Assembly: GCF_019219065.1 (NCBI RefSeq)
Contig: NZ_JAHUWK010000007.1
Location: 124,001-188,000, forward strand
Source of the DNA: Duganella sp. sic0402
GTDB lineage: Bacteria > Pseudomonadota > Gammaproteobacteria > Burkholderiales > Burkholderiaceae_D
Direction of reading: 5' to 3'
Length of the DNA stretch: 64,000 nt
Positions 7,231-15,676 of the stretch are shown here, one piece after another. Numbering within the stretch: the stretch's first letter is position 1; every line of letters begins with the position of its first letter. The translations under genes and the position numbers were made by a program. The notes beneath the pieces were generated by a model. It ran no database searches and was not told where the DNA came from. It saw only the letters and a program-made list of their open reading frames with translations.

Positions 7231-9378
7231 ATGAGTGAAGCACAACAACACGACCTGCCGCCACGGCTGCGGCATTTCGTCGGCCAGCTGGATGCCATCA
7301 TCGGCCAGGATGAGGTACAGGTAGTGGAGCAGGGTTCGGCCGCGCTGCGCGAGCTGCTTGCGCATGACGATTGGCTGCCGCGTGAAGCCGCCGCGCCGCA
7401 TCCGCAGTTCTATCGTCAGTATCTGCTGTACCGCGATCCGGCTGCGCGTTTTTCGGTGGTGAGTTTTGTTTGGGGGCCGGGCCAATCGACGCCGATCCAT
7501 GACCACACCGTGTGGGGGCTGATCGGCCTGCTGCGCGGCGCCGAGATTTCGTACGACTTCCGCCGCACGGCAGATGGCCGGCTGGAGCGGCATGGCGAGC
7601 CGCAGCGGCTGGAGGCGGGCGACGTGGTGGCGGTGTCGCCGGCGCTGGGCGATATCCATCAGGTGTACAACGCCTTCAGCGACCGTGTATCGGTCGGCAT
7701 TCACGTTTATGGCGCGGATATCGGCGCGGTTGATCGCAGCGTCTACACGCTGGACGGACAGGTCAAGCCTTTCCGTTCAGGCTATACGCCACAGATCCCG
7801 TATCGCAGTTACCAGCAGGTGAGGGCGGCGCTATTGGCGGGCCGCGAAATCGCACTGCTGGATGTGCGCGAGGAGGATCCGCACGCGCAGGCACACCCGC
7901 TGTTCGCCGCCAACTTCCCGTATGGCCGCATTGAGATTGACGCCTACACCAAGCTGCCGAGCCGCGATGCGCCGATCGTCGTGCTGGACGATGGCGAAGG
8001 CTTGGCCTTGCCCTCAGCGCTCAAGCTGCACCAACTGGGCTACACCAATGTCGCGCTGCTGGACGGCGGCGTGGCCGGCTGGCGCGACGCCGGCGGGGAA
8101 TTGTTCCGCGATGTGAACGTGCCGAGCAAATCCTTTGGCGAGCTGGTCGAGCATGAGCGCCACACGCCGTCGCTATCGGCGCCTGAAGTGAAGGCGCTGA
8201 TCGACCAGGGCGAGAACATTGTCATCCTTGACGCGCGCCGCTATGACGAGTACCAGACCATGAGCATCCCCGGCAGCATCAGCGTGCCGGGCGCGGAGCT
8301 GGCGTTGCGTGTGCGCGAACTCGCTCCGGACCCGGCCACCCGCATCATCGTCAATTGTGCGGGGCGTACCCGCAGTATCATCGGCACCCAGTCGCTGATC
8401 AACGCCGGCGTGCCGAATCCCGTGTCGGCGCTGCGTAATGGCACCATAGGCTGGACGCTGGCCGAACAGCAGCTGGAGCATGGCCAGTCGCGCAGCTATC
8501 CGCCGGCGTCGGAAGCGAATCGGCAGACGGCGGCGCGGGATGTGCGGGCGCTGGCCGACCGCGCTGGCGTCAAGCGCTTGCAGCCGTCGCAACTGAGTGA
8601 GCTGCATGCTGACCGCGTGCGCACCAACTATTTCTTCGACATTCGCAGTCCGGGCGAATACGGCGATGGACGGTTGCCGCATTTCCGCTCCGCGCCTGGC
8701 GGGCAACTGGTGCAGGAAACCGAGCAGTTCGCGCCGGTACGCGGCGCGCGCATCGTGCTGGCGGATAGCGATGGCGTGCGCGCCAATCTGACCGCGCACT
8801 GGCTGAAGCAAATGAATAACGATGTGTATGTGGTGGATGGCTTGCAGGCCGCGGATTTCAGCGTGACCGGTCCGTGGCAGGATGCGCTGCCGCCGCAGCC
8901 GGAGGTCGAAGAGATCAGTGCCGACACGCTGGGCGACTGGTTGTCTGCGGCGCCGCAGCAAGTGGCGCTGCTGGACTTCACGTCGGGCGTCAATTATCAG
9001 AAACGGCATATTCCGGGGGCATGGTTTGCGCTGCGTTCGCAACTGGCGGCGGCGCTGGCGCAGTTGCCGGAAGGCGTGGAGCGCTATGTGCTGACCTGCG
9101 GCAGCAGCCTGCTGGCGCGCTATGTCGCCGCTGACCTGCGCACGTTGACCAAGCTGCCTATCCTTGTACTGACTGGCGGAACGGCGGCGTGGGTGGCCGC
9201 CGGCAAGCCAGTGGAGACTGGCGCGACGCGATTGGCCTCACCATTGATCGACCGCTATCGCCGTCCGTACGAGGGCACGGACAATCGCGCCGAAGCCATG
9301 CAGGCCTATCTGGATTGGGAGTTTGGCCTGGTGGCGCAACTCGGCAGGGACGGCACGCATGGGTTCAAAGTGATCTGA
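7231..9378 (+). CDS. Fusion of a cysteine-dioxygenase-type cupin with four rhodanese-like domains
   Basis: This 715-residue protein has two parts. Residues 1-185 form a cupin of the cysteine dioxygenase class, with iron ligands H90 and H92 in PIHDHTVWG and H143 in DIHQVYN. Residues about 190-660 contain four rhodanese-like domains: about 191-290, 315-415, 450-548 and 560-660. Domain 2 has a candidate catalytic Cys376 in the loop NCAGRTR and domain 4 has Cys623 in LTCGSS. Domains 1 and 3 carry Asp at the equivalent loop (VLDDGEG and LADSDG), so they look inactive. Active and inactive domains therefore alternate, like a duplicated tandem rhodanese. The protein has no signal peptide and should act in the cytoplasm, probably handling thiol or persulfide sulfur released by the upstream enzyme. 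It follows the monooxygenase by 11 bases. Confidence 0.88.
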   Translation: MSEAQQHDLPPRLRHFVGQLDAIIGQDEVQVVEQGSAALRELLAHDDWLPREAAAPHPQFYRQYLLYRDPAARFSVVSFVWGPGQSTPIHDHTVWGLIGLLRGAEISYDFRRTADGRLERHGEPQRLEAGDVVAVSPALGDIHQVYNAFSDRVSVGIHVYGADIGAVDRSVYTLDGQVKPFRSGYTPQIPYRSYQQVRAALLAGREIALLDVREEDPHAQAHPLFAANFPYGRIEIDAYTKLPSRDAPIVVLDDGEGLALPSALKLHQLGYTNVALLDGGVAGWRDAGGELFRDVNVPSKSFGELVEHERHTPSLSAPEVKALIDQGENIVILDARRYDEYQTMSIPGSISVPGAELALRVRELAPDPATRIIVNCAGRTRSIIGTQSLINAGVPNPVSALRNGTIGWTLAEQQLEHGQSRSYPPASEANRQTAARDVRALADRAGVKRLQPSQLSELHADRVRTNYFFDIRSPGEYGDGRLPHFRSAPGGQLVQETEQFAPVRGARIVLADSDGVRANLTAHWLKQMNNDVYVVDGLQAADFSVTGPWQDALPPQPEVEEISADTLGDWLSAAPQQVALLDFTSGVNYQKRHIPGAWFALRSQLAAALAQLPEGVERYVLTCGSSLLARYVAADLRTLTKLPILVLTGGTAAWVAAGKPVETGATRLASPLIDRYRRPYEGTDNRAEAMQAYLDWEFGLVAQLGRDGTHGFKVI

Positions 9379-9461
9379 TTTGATTTGCCTCATTGCAATA
9401 TTCATTGCAATGCAGCATAATTTTCTCATATTGGTAATTCAGCTTAATTGAGAAAATTGCA
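9379..9461. promoter_or_regulatory. AT-rich leader of the chemoreceptor gene with three ATTGCAAT palindromes and an inverted repeat
   Basis: This gap is clearly AT-richer than its surroundings. The 8-base palindrome ATTGCAAT occurs at 9392-9399, 9404-9411 and 9456-9463, the last overlapping the start codon of the chemoreceptor gene. A perfect 10-base inverted repeat, AATTTTCTCA at 9419-9428 and TGAGAAAATT at 9449-9458, lies between them. There is no clear purine-rich ribosome site before the ATG; GAGAAAA is the best candidate. This looks like a promoter or operator region, but the binding factor is unknown. Confidence 0.45.
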
Positions 9462-11126
9462 ATGACTATCGCCAAGCGTTTGATGTTGACCCTATCCCTG
9501 GCGCTGGCGGCGCTGATTTTTGTTGGCGTCGCCGCGCTGACGCAGCTGTCGAATGCGCAGCAGCGGCTGGACATGGTGCAGACCCGTTTGATCCCCAGCA
9601 TCTCCGGCTTGAAAATGGCCAAAGGCTTTATGTCCGACAGCCGCCTGGCCGCATACCGGCTGTCGGTGTTTTCGAATTTATCCGACAAGAGCGCGCTGGA
9701 TAAAGCCTATAACGATGCGCATCGACGCCTGGACGAGGTGATCGCGGCGTATGAGAAAGACCGGATCTTCGACGACACCGACCGCAAGATGCTGGAGGCG
9801 GACAAGGCGGCGATGGTGACTTATCGCCAGGCGCTGGTGCCGTTTATCGCCGGCGCGCATGCCGGCGATCTGGATGCGGTGCGCGCGACGCTGGAAACCG
9901 GCACGCCGCTGGCGTTGTCCGCAGCCGCGTTGAAGAAAGCCTTTGACGACCATATCGCTTACAACAACCAGCTGATAGAAAACGTGCGCGCCGAGAGTGT
10001 GGCTGCGTATGGCTTCGCGTTCAAGCTGATGGTGATGGTGATTTCGCTGGCGTTGCTGGTGACTGGCGCGCTGGCGTGGCAGCTGTACCGCATCATCCGC
10101 AGCAGCCTGGCATCGATCCGCGGCACGCTGGAAGATGTCAGCCAGTCTCTGGACCTGACCAAACAGATCAAGGTCGAGCGTATGGATGAAATCGGCCACA
10201 CGGCGGTGGCGTTCAACAAGCTGCTGGAGCAGATTGCGGGTGTGATCGAAACAGTGCGCGCGGCGACCGGTTCGGTTGGTGTGGCGTCGCAGCAGATTGC
10301 TGCGGGTACCGGGGATTTGTCGCATCGTACTTCGTCTCAGGCGGATGCGCTGGAAGAAACCGCGGCCAGCATGGAGCAGCTGACATCTACTGTGGGGCAG
10401 AACGCGGACAATGCACGCCAGGCGAATCAGCTGGCGCGTTCGGCGTCCGAGGTGGCGACGCATGGTGGCGCGGTGGTGGAGCAGGTGGTGCTGACCATGG
10501 GCTCGATCAACGAGTCGTCGCGCAAGATCGTGGATATTATTTCGGTGATCGATGGGATCGCGTTCCAGACCAATATCCTGGCGCTGAATGCGGCGGTGGA
10601 AGCCGCACGCGCAGGTGAGCAAGGGCGTGGCTTTGCCGTGGTGGCCACCGAGGTACGCAACCTGGCGCAGCGGTCAGCATCGGCCGCCAAAGAGATCAAG
10701 GCGCTGATTGATGATTCGGTGGAGAAGGTTGGCTCTGGTACCCGGCTGGTGGAGCAGGCTGGTACGACCATGCACGAGGTGGTGGCGAGCATCCAGCAGG
10801 TGACCGATATCGTTGGCGAAATCAGTGCTGCGACACAGGAGCAGAACGACGGGATCGAGCAGGTGCACCGCGCGGTGACCGAGATGGACCAGACCACGCA
10901 GCAGAATGCGGCGCTGGTCGAGCAGACCGCCGCAGCGGCAGCCACCTTGCGCGATCAGGCGGATATGCTGGAGCAAGTGGTCAGCGCGTTCAACATCAAG
11001 GCTGGGCAGGCGGCTTTGGCTGCGCCGGTTGCATCGGGAGCGGGGCGCGCAGGTGTGATCGCGCTGCCGGCATCCGCACCGGCGAAGGTTGATGCTGATT
11101 CGTCCCGTTCGCGTTCGGTGGCTTAG
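9462..11126 (+). CDS. Methyl-accepting chemotaxis protein
   Basis: This 554-residue chemoreceptor has the standard layout: membrane helix 1 at about residues 7-28, a periplasmic four-helix-bundle ligand domain to about 186, membrane helix 2 at 187-209, a HAMP domain to about 262, and the cytoplasmic signalling coiled coil. The conserved hairpin tip ([27 protein letters not shown], cited in parts) lies near residues 364-390. The C-terminus lacks a CheR/CheB-binding pentapeptide. The receptor senses a periplasmic ligand that cannot be named from sequence. It lies 83 bases behind the sulfur operon, with an AT-rich regulatory gap between. Its stop codon overlaps by 4 bases the stop codon of the converging next gene. 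Confidence 0.93.
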   Translation: MTIAKRLMLTLSLALAALIFVGVAALTQLSNAQQRLDMVQTRLIPSISGLKMAKGFMSDSRLAAYRLSVFSNLSDKSALDKAYNDAHRRLDEVIAAYEKDRIFDDTDRKMLEADKAAMVTYRQALVPFIAGAHAGDLDAVRATLETGTPLALSAAALKKAFDDHIAYNNQLIENVRAESVAAYGFAFKLMVMVISLALLVTGALAWQLYRIIRSSLASIRGTLEDVSQSLDLTKQIKVERMDEIGHTAVAFNKLLEQIAGVIETVRAATGSVGVASQQIAAGTGDLSHRTSSQADALEETAASMEQLTSTVGQNADNARQANQLARSASEVATHGGAVVEQVVLTMGSINESSRKIVDIISVIDGIAFQTNILALNAAVEAARAGEQGRGFAVVATEVRNLAQRSASAAKEIKALIDDSVEKVGSGTRLVEQAGTTMHEVVASIQQVTDIVGEISAATQEQNDGIEQVHRAVTEMDQTTQQNAALVEQTAAAAATLRDQADMLEQVVSAFNIKAGQAALAAPVASGAGRAGVIALPASAPAKVDADSSRSRSVA

Positions 11127-12502
11127 TCCAGGCCCAGAATATCCTTCACCAGATCGCGCTTGGCACTTTCGACGATAGGTGTCTTGCTGCTCTCTTTGAA
11201 CACGCCCATGACGTACTTGACCAGGCTGGTCTCGCCGCTGGTGTTGTCTTGCTTGTCTGCGCGTGTCAGCGTGCCACTGCTGTAGCTGATGTTCGTGCTG
11301 CTGGTGCTCTCTTCACTGATCTTCTTGAAGTAGTAACTTTGCGTCCGCATGCTTTCCTTGGCGTCGAACGGCTTGCCGGAAGAGAGTGATTCGTGGAAGC
11401 TTGCATCAAGACGCTTGTTCTGCGTTTGTGAAATCGAGCGGTCAAACTGGCTATCGCCACCTATATCAGTGGTCTGCGAGACGTGATAAATGAACTTGTC
11501 GATTTCGTCCGGACGCTTTGGATTGAGGGCTAATGGCGTGCTGCTAAACGAGGCCTCAAAATCGGCCAGGCCGGTGAGCTGTGCGAGGTCGCGCGGGGCC
11601 AGGCTGGGCGCGCTATTGGCGGATGGTGCGCCGACCATCTGAGTGAACACGCCTTTGAAAGTGGCCAGCAGGGCGGTGTTGGCATGGCCGCGCCGGGCCG
11701 CCTCATCGACTTGCGCCAGGTAGGCGTCGATTCCCGCCTGGCGCTGCTGGTCGTCACCGATACCGGCCAGGCGAGACAGGTCGACACTGACGTTCACGTT
11801 GCCGTCCGGCCCATTGCTGTTGAGCGAGCGCGTCTTGCTATCGGCGTGAAAATGCAGGGTTTGCATTTTGCCACCTTCCAGTTCCACATCCACCTTCAGA
11901 TCAACTGAGGCCAGCAATGCCGGGTCGTAGCGCAGCAGGCCGTTCAGGTCGAGTTTGTGCGAACCGGTGATGCCGTCGATGGCGCTTTGGAACGCCTCCG
12001 CCAATCCCGACAAGGCGCCGCGCTCCGCTTCGCTTAGTTTGTCGGAACCGGCGACCTGCACGGTCAGCCCGTTCGATGTGGTCTTCAGAGCGATGCTGAT
12101 TTTGATGCCGGAAGCCGCCATCACGTCCAGCGTGATGTCATAGGTATCCTGCTTTCCCTGCGGCGCCGCGAGCGACGATTGCCTGACCGATTGCGAAAAA
12201 TCGCCGGGATCGCTGTCAAAGCGGTGCAGCAGCGCCGCGCCGATGCCGCGCAGGCGGCCGGCCGCGGAAGTTGACGCATAATTAATCGTCATCAGCGAAC
12301 TGACTGGATCACTGGACTTTGCACCCCATGCGACGCTGTTGGTCAGCGGCGGCTGCATGCTGGTCAACGCGTCTGGCGGCGCTGCAAACGTGCTTGCCAG
12401 CGTCTTCTCGTCCGGTGAGGTGGATGCGATGTCCAGTTCCTTTGCCTGGAAAACTGGCTGGGCCGGAGTAACTCTGCTGCTGAAAGCTGATATGGCGGTC
12501 AT
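11123..12502 (-). CDS. Hypothetical protein, family not recognised
   Basis: I do not recognise this protein. Read from the ATG at 12502 it has 459 residues; a GTG at 12553 would add 17 residues, and neither start has a clear ribosome site. The N-terminal 60 residues are rich in Ser, Thr, Ala and Pro. The middle (about residues 110-260) is a likely beta-rich domain with segments such as [21 protein letters not shown] and [20 protein letters not shown]. The C-terminal third is helical and charged. No signal peptide, membrane helix or catalytic motif is visible. The gene converges on the chemoreceptor gene with a 4-base stop overlap (TTAG) and lies downstream of the cupin gene on the same strand. 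Confidence 0.7.
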   Translation of the reverse strand: MTAISAFSSRVTPAQPVFQAKELDIASTSPDEKTLASTFAAPPDALTSMQPPLTNSVAWGAKSSDPVSSLMTINYASTSAAGRLRGIGAALLHRFDSDPGDFSQSVRQSSLAAPQGKQDTYDITLDVMAASGIKISIALKTTSNGLTVQVAGSDKLSEAERGALSGLAEAFQSAIDGITGSHKLDLNGLLRYDPALLASVDLKVDVELEGGKMQTLHFHADSKTRSLNSNGPDGNVNVSVDLSRLAGIGDDQQRQAGIDAYLAQVDEAARRGHANTALLATFKGVFTQMVGAPSANSAPSLAPRDLAQLTGLADFEASFSSTPLALNPKRPDEIDKFIYHVSQTTDIGGDSQFDRSISQTQNKRLDASFHESLSSGKPFDAKESMRTQSYYFKKISEESTSSTNISYSSGTLTRADKQDNTSGETSLVKYVMGVFKESSKTPIVESAKRDLVKDILGLD

Positions 12503-12567
12503 GGCGATGTCATTGTTGGGATGATCGGGTGACTCGCCAGTAAGTAGCGACACAAATAATGTGGCGA

Positions 12568-13131
12568 TTAAATGTGACGGCGTATTGTAGCGGCCCAGCG
12601 TAAGCGGATTGCCTGCGCCAGTGCGGTGGGCAGGGCGTCCAGTTTGGTGTCGAGCGTACCGGCTTCCACCTGCACGGGTGTGCCTTCCGCAGCCCCGTGC
12701 CAGGCGATATCGTAGTTCGCCAGAATGCGGATGATCGCTTCGCGGCTATATTGGTGATTGGTGACCAGCGCCGCCATGTCGCGAAAAGCCTGTTCCGCTT
12801 GTCCTGGCCACAACGCCACGCCGACTGTGGCGGCTTGATCGCCATGCTGGTGGATGCGGTGCGCAATGCCGGTCTTCAGCAGTACCGCATCGCCTTGCCG
12901 CAGCAGAGCGATACGCACACCGCCGCTGCGTATTTCCAGCTCACCCTCAAGCGCTGCCACCAGCTTGCTCTCCCGTTGATGCGTCAACGGCAGGTTATGG
13001 CCTTTGATCGGCAACACGAAATGCATCGCTGTGCCGGCGCCCGCAATGCTGGCCTGCGCGACGTCGATGCTGACCGGATAACCTTCCGGCACCAGATGCA
13101 GCAGATCGTCTTGCGTGGCAGGGAGGCTCAT
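12568..13131 (-). CDS. Cupin-domain protein
   Basis: This protein of about 187 residues carries a cupin barrel: ESKLVAALEGELEIRSGG forms the first motif region and GDAVLLKTGIAHRIHQHGD the second, with histidines able to hold a metal. The C-terminal 60 residues are helical with no recognised motif. There are two start codons two codons apart (13137 and 13131). The AAAAGG site abuts the first but is 6 bases from the second, so I favour 13131. Cupins of this size may be sugar-phosphate isomerases, dioxygenases or ligand-binding proteins; nothing here decides. The upstream neighbour on the same strand is the TonB receptor gene, 42 bases away. Confidence 0.75.
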   Translation of the reverse strand: MSLPATQDDLLHLVPEGYPVSIDVAQASIAGAGTAMHFVLPIKGHNLPLTHQRESKLVAALEGELEIRSGGVRIALLRQGDAVLLKTGIAHRIHQHGDQAATVGVALWPGQAEQAFRDMAALVTNHQYSREAIIRILANYDIAWHGAAEGTPVQVEAGTLDTKLDALPTALAQAIRLRWAATIRRHI

Positions 13132-13173
13132 ATTCATCCTTTTGGCAGAGCGCCGCGCAATGCCGCGCTGCGC

Positions 13174-15246
13174 CTAGAAGTGCTTGATCAGCGTGGCTCT
13201 CAGCGAGCGCGATTCGATAGGGTGGAAGTGGATGTCGGCCACGGCGGCCGTTTCCCCTTTCAGCTGCGATTCATAATAATAATCGATGGCGGAGTCGCGG
13301 CGGTTGGTGATATTGAATGCCTCAAGTTCCAGCGCCAGGTCCTTGCGGATCTTCCAGCCAAAGCGGCCGTTCAGCGTCATGCTGGAGCTGGAGCGTACGC
13401 TGTTGTCTTCAATAAGCGGGCGTGGACCAAAGTAGCGCAGCTTCAGCGATGCCGAATACGGACCGCCGTCGTCCACGGTGATCGCCAGTTGGCCCGTGCC
13501 TTCCACCGCGCCAGGAATGTAACGGCCTTGTTCCTGCTCACCACGCGAGCGGGCGCGCGCGTAAGCCAGGTCCAGATCCACCGACAGCCATTTCAGCGGC
13601 TTGTAGTAGTTGGAGAATTCGACGCCATAGCGCCTGCTCGGCGGACCTGCTTCGGTCGCTCCGGCATCGCCGATGTAGACCAGCTCCGAATCGAAATCCA
13701 GCCGGTACAGCGATAGCGAAGTCTGCAAGCCAGGCAGCCAAGCGGTGCGCGCGCCCAGCTCCATGCCGCGCGAACGTACCAGCGGCGTGACTTTTTCCGC
13801 CGCCAGACCGGTCTTCGGATCGATGGTGATGGTGGCGCCGCGCGCATCATTGCTGTGGAAGCCGGTGCCGAAGTTGGCGTATACCTCAGCCGTTTGCCAT
13901 GGGCCGTAGATGACGCTCAGGCTGGGACTGAGCAGATGGTCGTTGACCTTGCCAGTATTGGCGCTCCGGTCACTCTGCACGTCAAAACGGTAGCCGTCCA
14001 GCCGCGCACCTGCCACCGTGCGCAAGGCAGGCGACCAGCGCGTGTTATTTTCAAGGAACAGACCGGCGCTGGATTCAACGATGTGATCCTGGCGCGTGAC
14101 GGAAAGTGTGCGGCGCGCCTGGGTGTTCAGCAGGCCGTTGAAGATATTGTCGTTCTGTAGCTGGATGCCGACGGTGGTTTCGCTGTTGCCCGTGTCGGTA
14201 TGCTGGTGCCAGCTGTGCGAGGCATTCAGACCGCTGGTCACGCGCTTGTCCGGCTGCGCGAACTGGTCGCCGTGGAGCGGATCATCCATGAAGTAGGTGA
14301 AGTTGGACCACAGGTCCAGCTGATTGGCGATCAGGTAGGCGTTGACCTTGGAAGCGCTGTTGTCATCGGTGCGCCGCCATGCGCCTGAAAGGCTGTAGCG
14401 ATGGGCCTTGCCGCCGTCCGTATTGTCGATGGCGTCGTTGCGGCCGATCTGGCCGTCCTGCACGGCGCGCAATGGAATCTGGTCGGTGGAATTCCAGTCG
14501 GCCTTGTACGCCATCAGGCTGACGTTAAAGCCGTTGTTGGCGTAGCCTTCGCTGTAGCGCAGCACGGCGTTCAGTTTCTGATAGTTGTCCGGATTGGTAA
14601 ACGGACCGTCATTGTGCAAAGCCTCGACCGCATACAGCAGGCTGCCGCGCTGCGTTTCTACCGAATCGGCAAGCAGCGCGCGGCCATAGCCGTTCTGGCC
14701 GGCGCTGACGCTGGCCACGCCTTGTAGCAGGCGATTGGCGTACACCACGGACGCGGTACCGGCGGAAGCGAAATCGCCCTCCTGAGCGGAGTAGGGGCCT
14801 TTCTTGTAGTCGAGGCGCACCGACAGTTCCGGTATCAGGAAATTCAGGTCGGTCCAGCCCTGGCCGTGCGCGTGACTGCGCTGGTTGACCGGCATGCCGT
14901 CCACTGTGGTGCGAAGGTCGGTGCCGTGATCGAGGTTGAAGCCGCGCAGGTAGAACTGATTGGCCTTGCCTTCGCCGCTATGCTGGCTGACCACCAGCCC
15001 CGGCACCGCCTCCAGCATTTCGCCGGGACGGTAGACGGTGCGCGCGGCCAGCTGTTCCTGGGTGACGGCGCCCGCGCTGGCGGCATCCGCGACACCCAGC
15101 TGGTTCAGGCGCGAGCCATCCACCAATACCCGTTGCAGGCCCAGGTCATCGGCCTGGGCGGAACCCAGGGCCAGCAGCAATGCATATTTAAGGGGCGATT
15201 TGATCGATACTGCTTTGATCGAAGATGAGGGTTTTGATCGTGCCAT
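13174..15246 (-). CDS. TonB-dependent receptor linked to M1 peptidase and DUF6702 genes
   Basis: This receptor of about 690 residues has a plug domain (AARTVYRPGEMLEAVPGLVV, FYLRGFNLDHGTDLRTTVDG, cited in parts) and a beta-barrel ending in the terminal aromatic residue of LRATLIKHF. The N-terminus reads SPLKYALLLALGSAQADD, a plausible signal peptide. Two start codons are possible, 15258 and 15246; both lie inside the end of the DUF6702 gene, giving an overlap of roughly 60-70 bases in another frame, which is large. It is the third gene of a minus-strand operon (M1 metallopeptidase, DUF6702 protein, receptor). The operon suggests uptake of a peptide-linked or metal-linked ligand, but the substrate cannot be named. 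Confidence 0.88.
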   Translation of the reverse strand: MARSKPSSSIKAVSIKSPLKYALLLALGSAQADDLGLQRVLVDGSRLNQLGVADAASAGAVTQEQLAARTVYRPGEMLEAVPGLVVSQHSGEGKANQFYLRGFNLDHGTDLRTTVDGMPVNQRSHAHGQGWTDLNFLIPELSVRLDYKKGPYSAQEGDFASAGTASVVYANRLLQGVASVSAGQNGYGRALLADSVETQRGSLLYAVEALHNDGPFTNPDNYQKLNAVLRYSEGYANNGFNVSLMAYKADWNSTDQIPLRAVQDGQIGRNDAIDNTDGGKAHRYSLSGAWRRTDDNSASKVNAYLIANQLDLWSNFTYFMDDPLHGDQFAQPDKRVTSGLNASHSWHQHTDTGNSETTVGIQLQNDNIFNGLLNTQARRTLSVTRQDHIVESSAGLFLENNTRWSPALRTVAGARLDGYRFDVQSDRSANTGKVNDHLLSPSLSVIYGPWQTAEVYANFGTGFHSNDARGATITIDPKTGLAAEKVTPLVRSRGMELGARTAWLPGLQTSLSLYRLDFDSELVYIGDAGATEAGPPSRRYGVEFSNYYKPLKWLSVDLDLAYARARSRGEQEQGRYIPGAVEGTGQLAITVDDGGPYSASLKLRYFGPRPLIEDNSVRSSSSMTLNGRFGWKIRKDLALELEAFNITNRRDSAIDYYYESQLKGETAAVADIHFHPIESRSLRATLIKHF

Positions 15247-15676
15247 CGGTTTGCACATTGAGGGTATTCTTTTGAGTTGGCAGGAAATCGATCAGCAGCG
15301 CATTGTGTATGCGGCTGCCTTTCTTCAGTCTGGCGCCGCGTATCTCCTGGAAGATCACAACGCTGTCGGCGTCGACTTTTGCCCCAACCCATTGCAGTGG
15401 CAGGCGCTTGCCTGCCGCGTCGGCGATGGTGAACTGTTTTTCCACGTAGCGGCGCAGCGGCGCTTCACTGTCCGGACGGCCAAGGTCAAACTGGTGGCCG
15501 TACAGATTGGTCAGCAGCGCGGTGAGATCGTGCCCGGTGTAGGTGTGCACGATCTCGGTGTTGCCAGTGCGCTCGTTGTAGCTGATGTCCGCTATGCCCA
15601 TATGGAAGTTATGAGCATGGACTACCGTGCTGACCAAGGCCAGCACGGCGACTGCAAGCGTCAAGAAACGCGGCAT
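15188..15676 (-). CDS. DUF6702-family exported protein
   Basis: This 162-residue protein has a short Sec signal peptide (residues 1-22, ending VHAH) and a mature domain beginning with FHMGIADISYNERTGNTEIVHTYTGHDL (cited in part), typical of the DUF6702 family of small periplasmic beta-sandwich proteins. The biochemical role of the family is not known. Its ATG shares one base with the TAA stop of the M1 peptidase gene (TAATG), which implies translational coupling. Its 3' end overlaps the start of the receptor gene. It is probably a periplasmic partner of the receptor and peptidase. Confidence 0.8.
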   Translation of the reverse strand: MPRFLTLAVAVLALVSTVVHAHNFHMGIADISYNERTGNTEIVHTYTGHDLTALLTNLYGHQFDLGRPDSEAPLRRYVEKQFTIADAAGKRLPLQWVGAKVDADSVVIFQEIRGARLKKGSRIHNALLIDFLPTQKNTLNVQTDGTIKTLIFDQSSIDQIAP

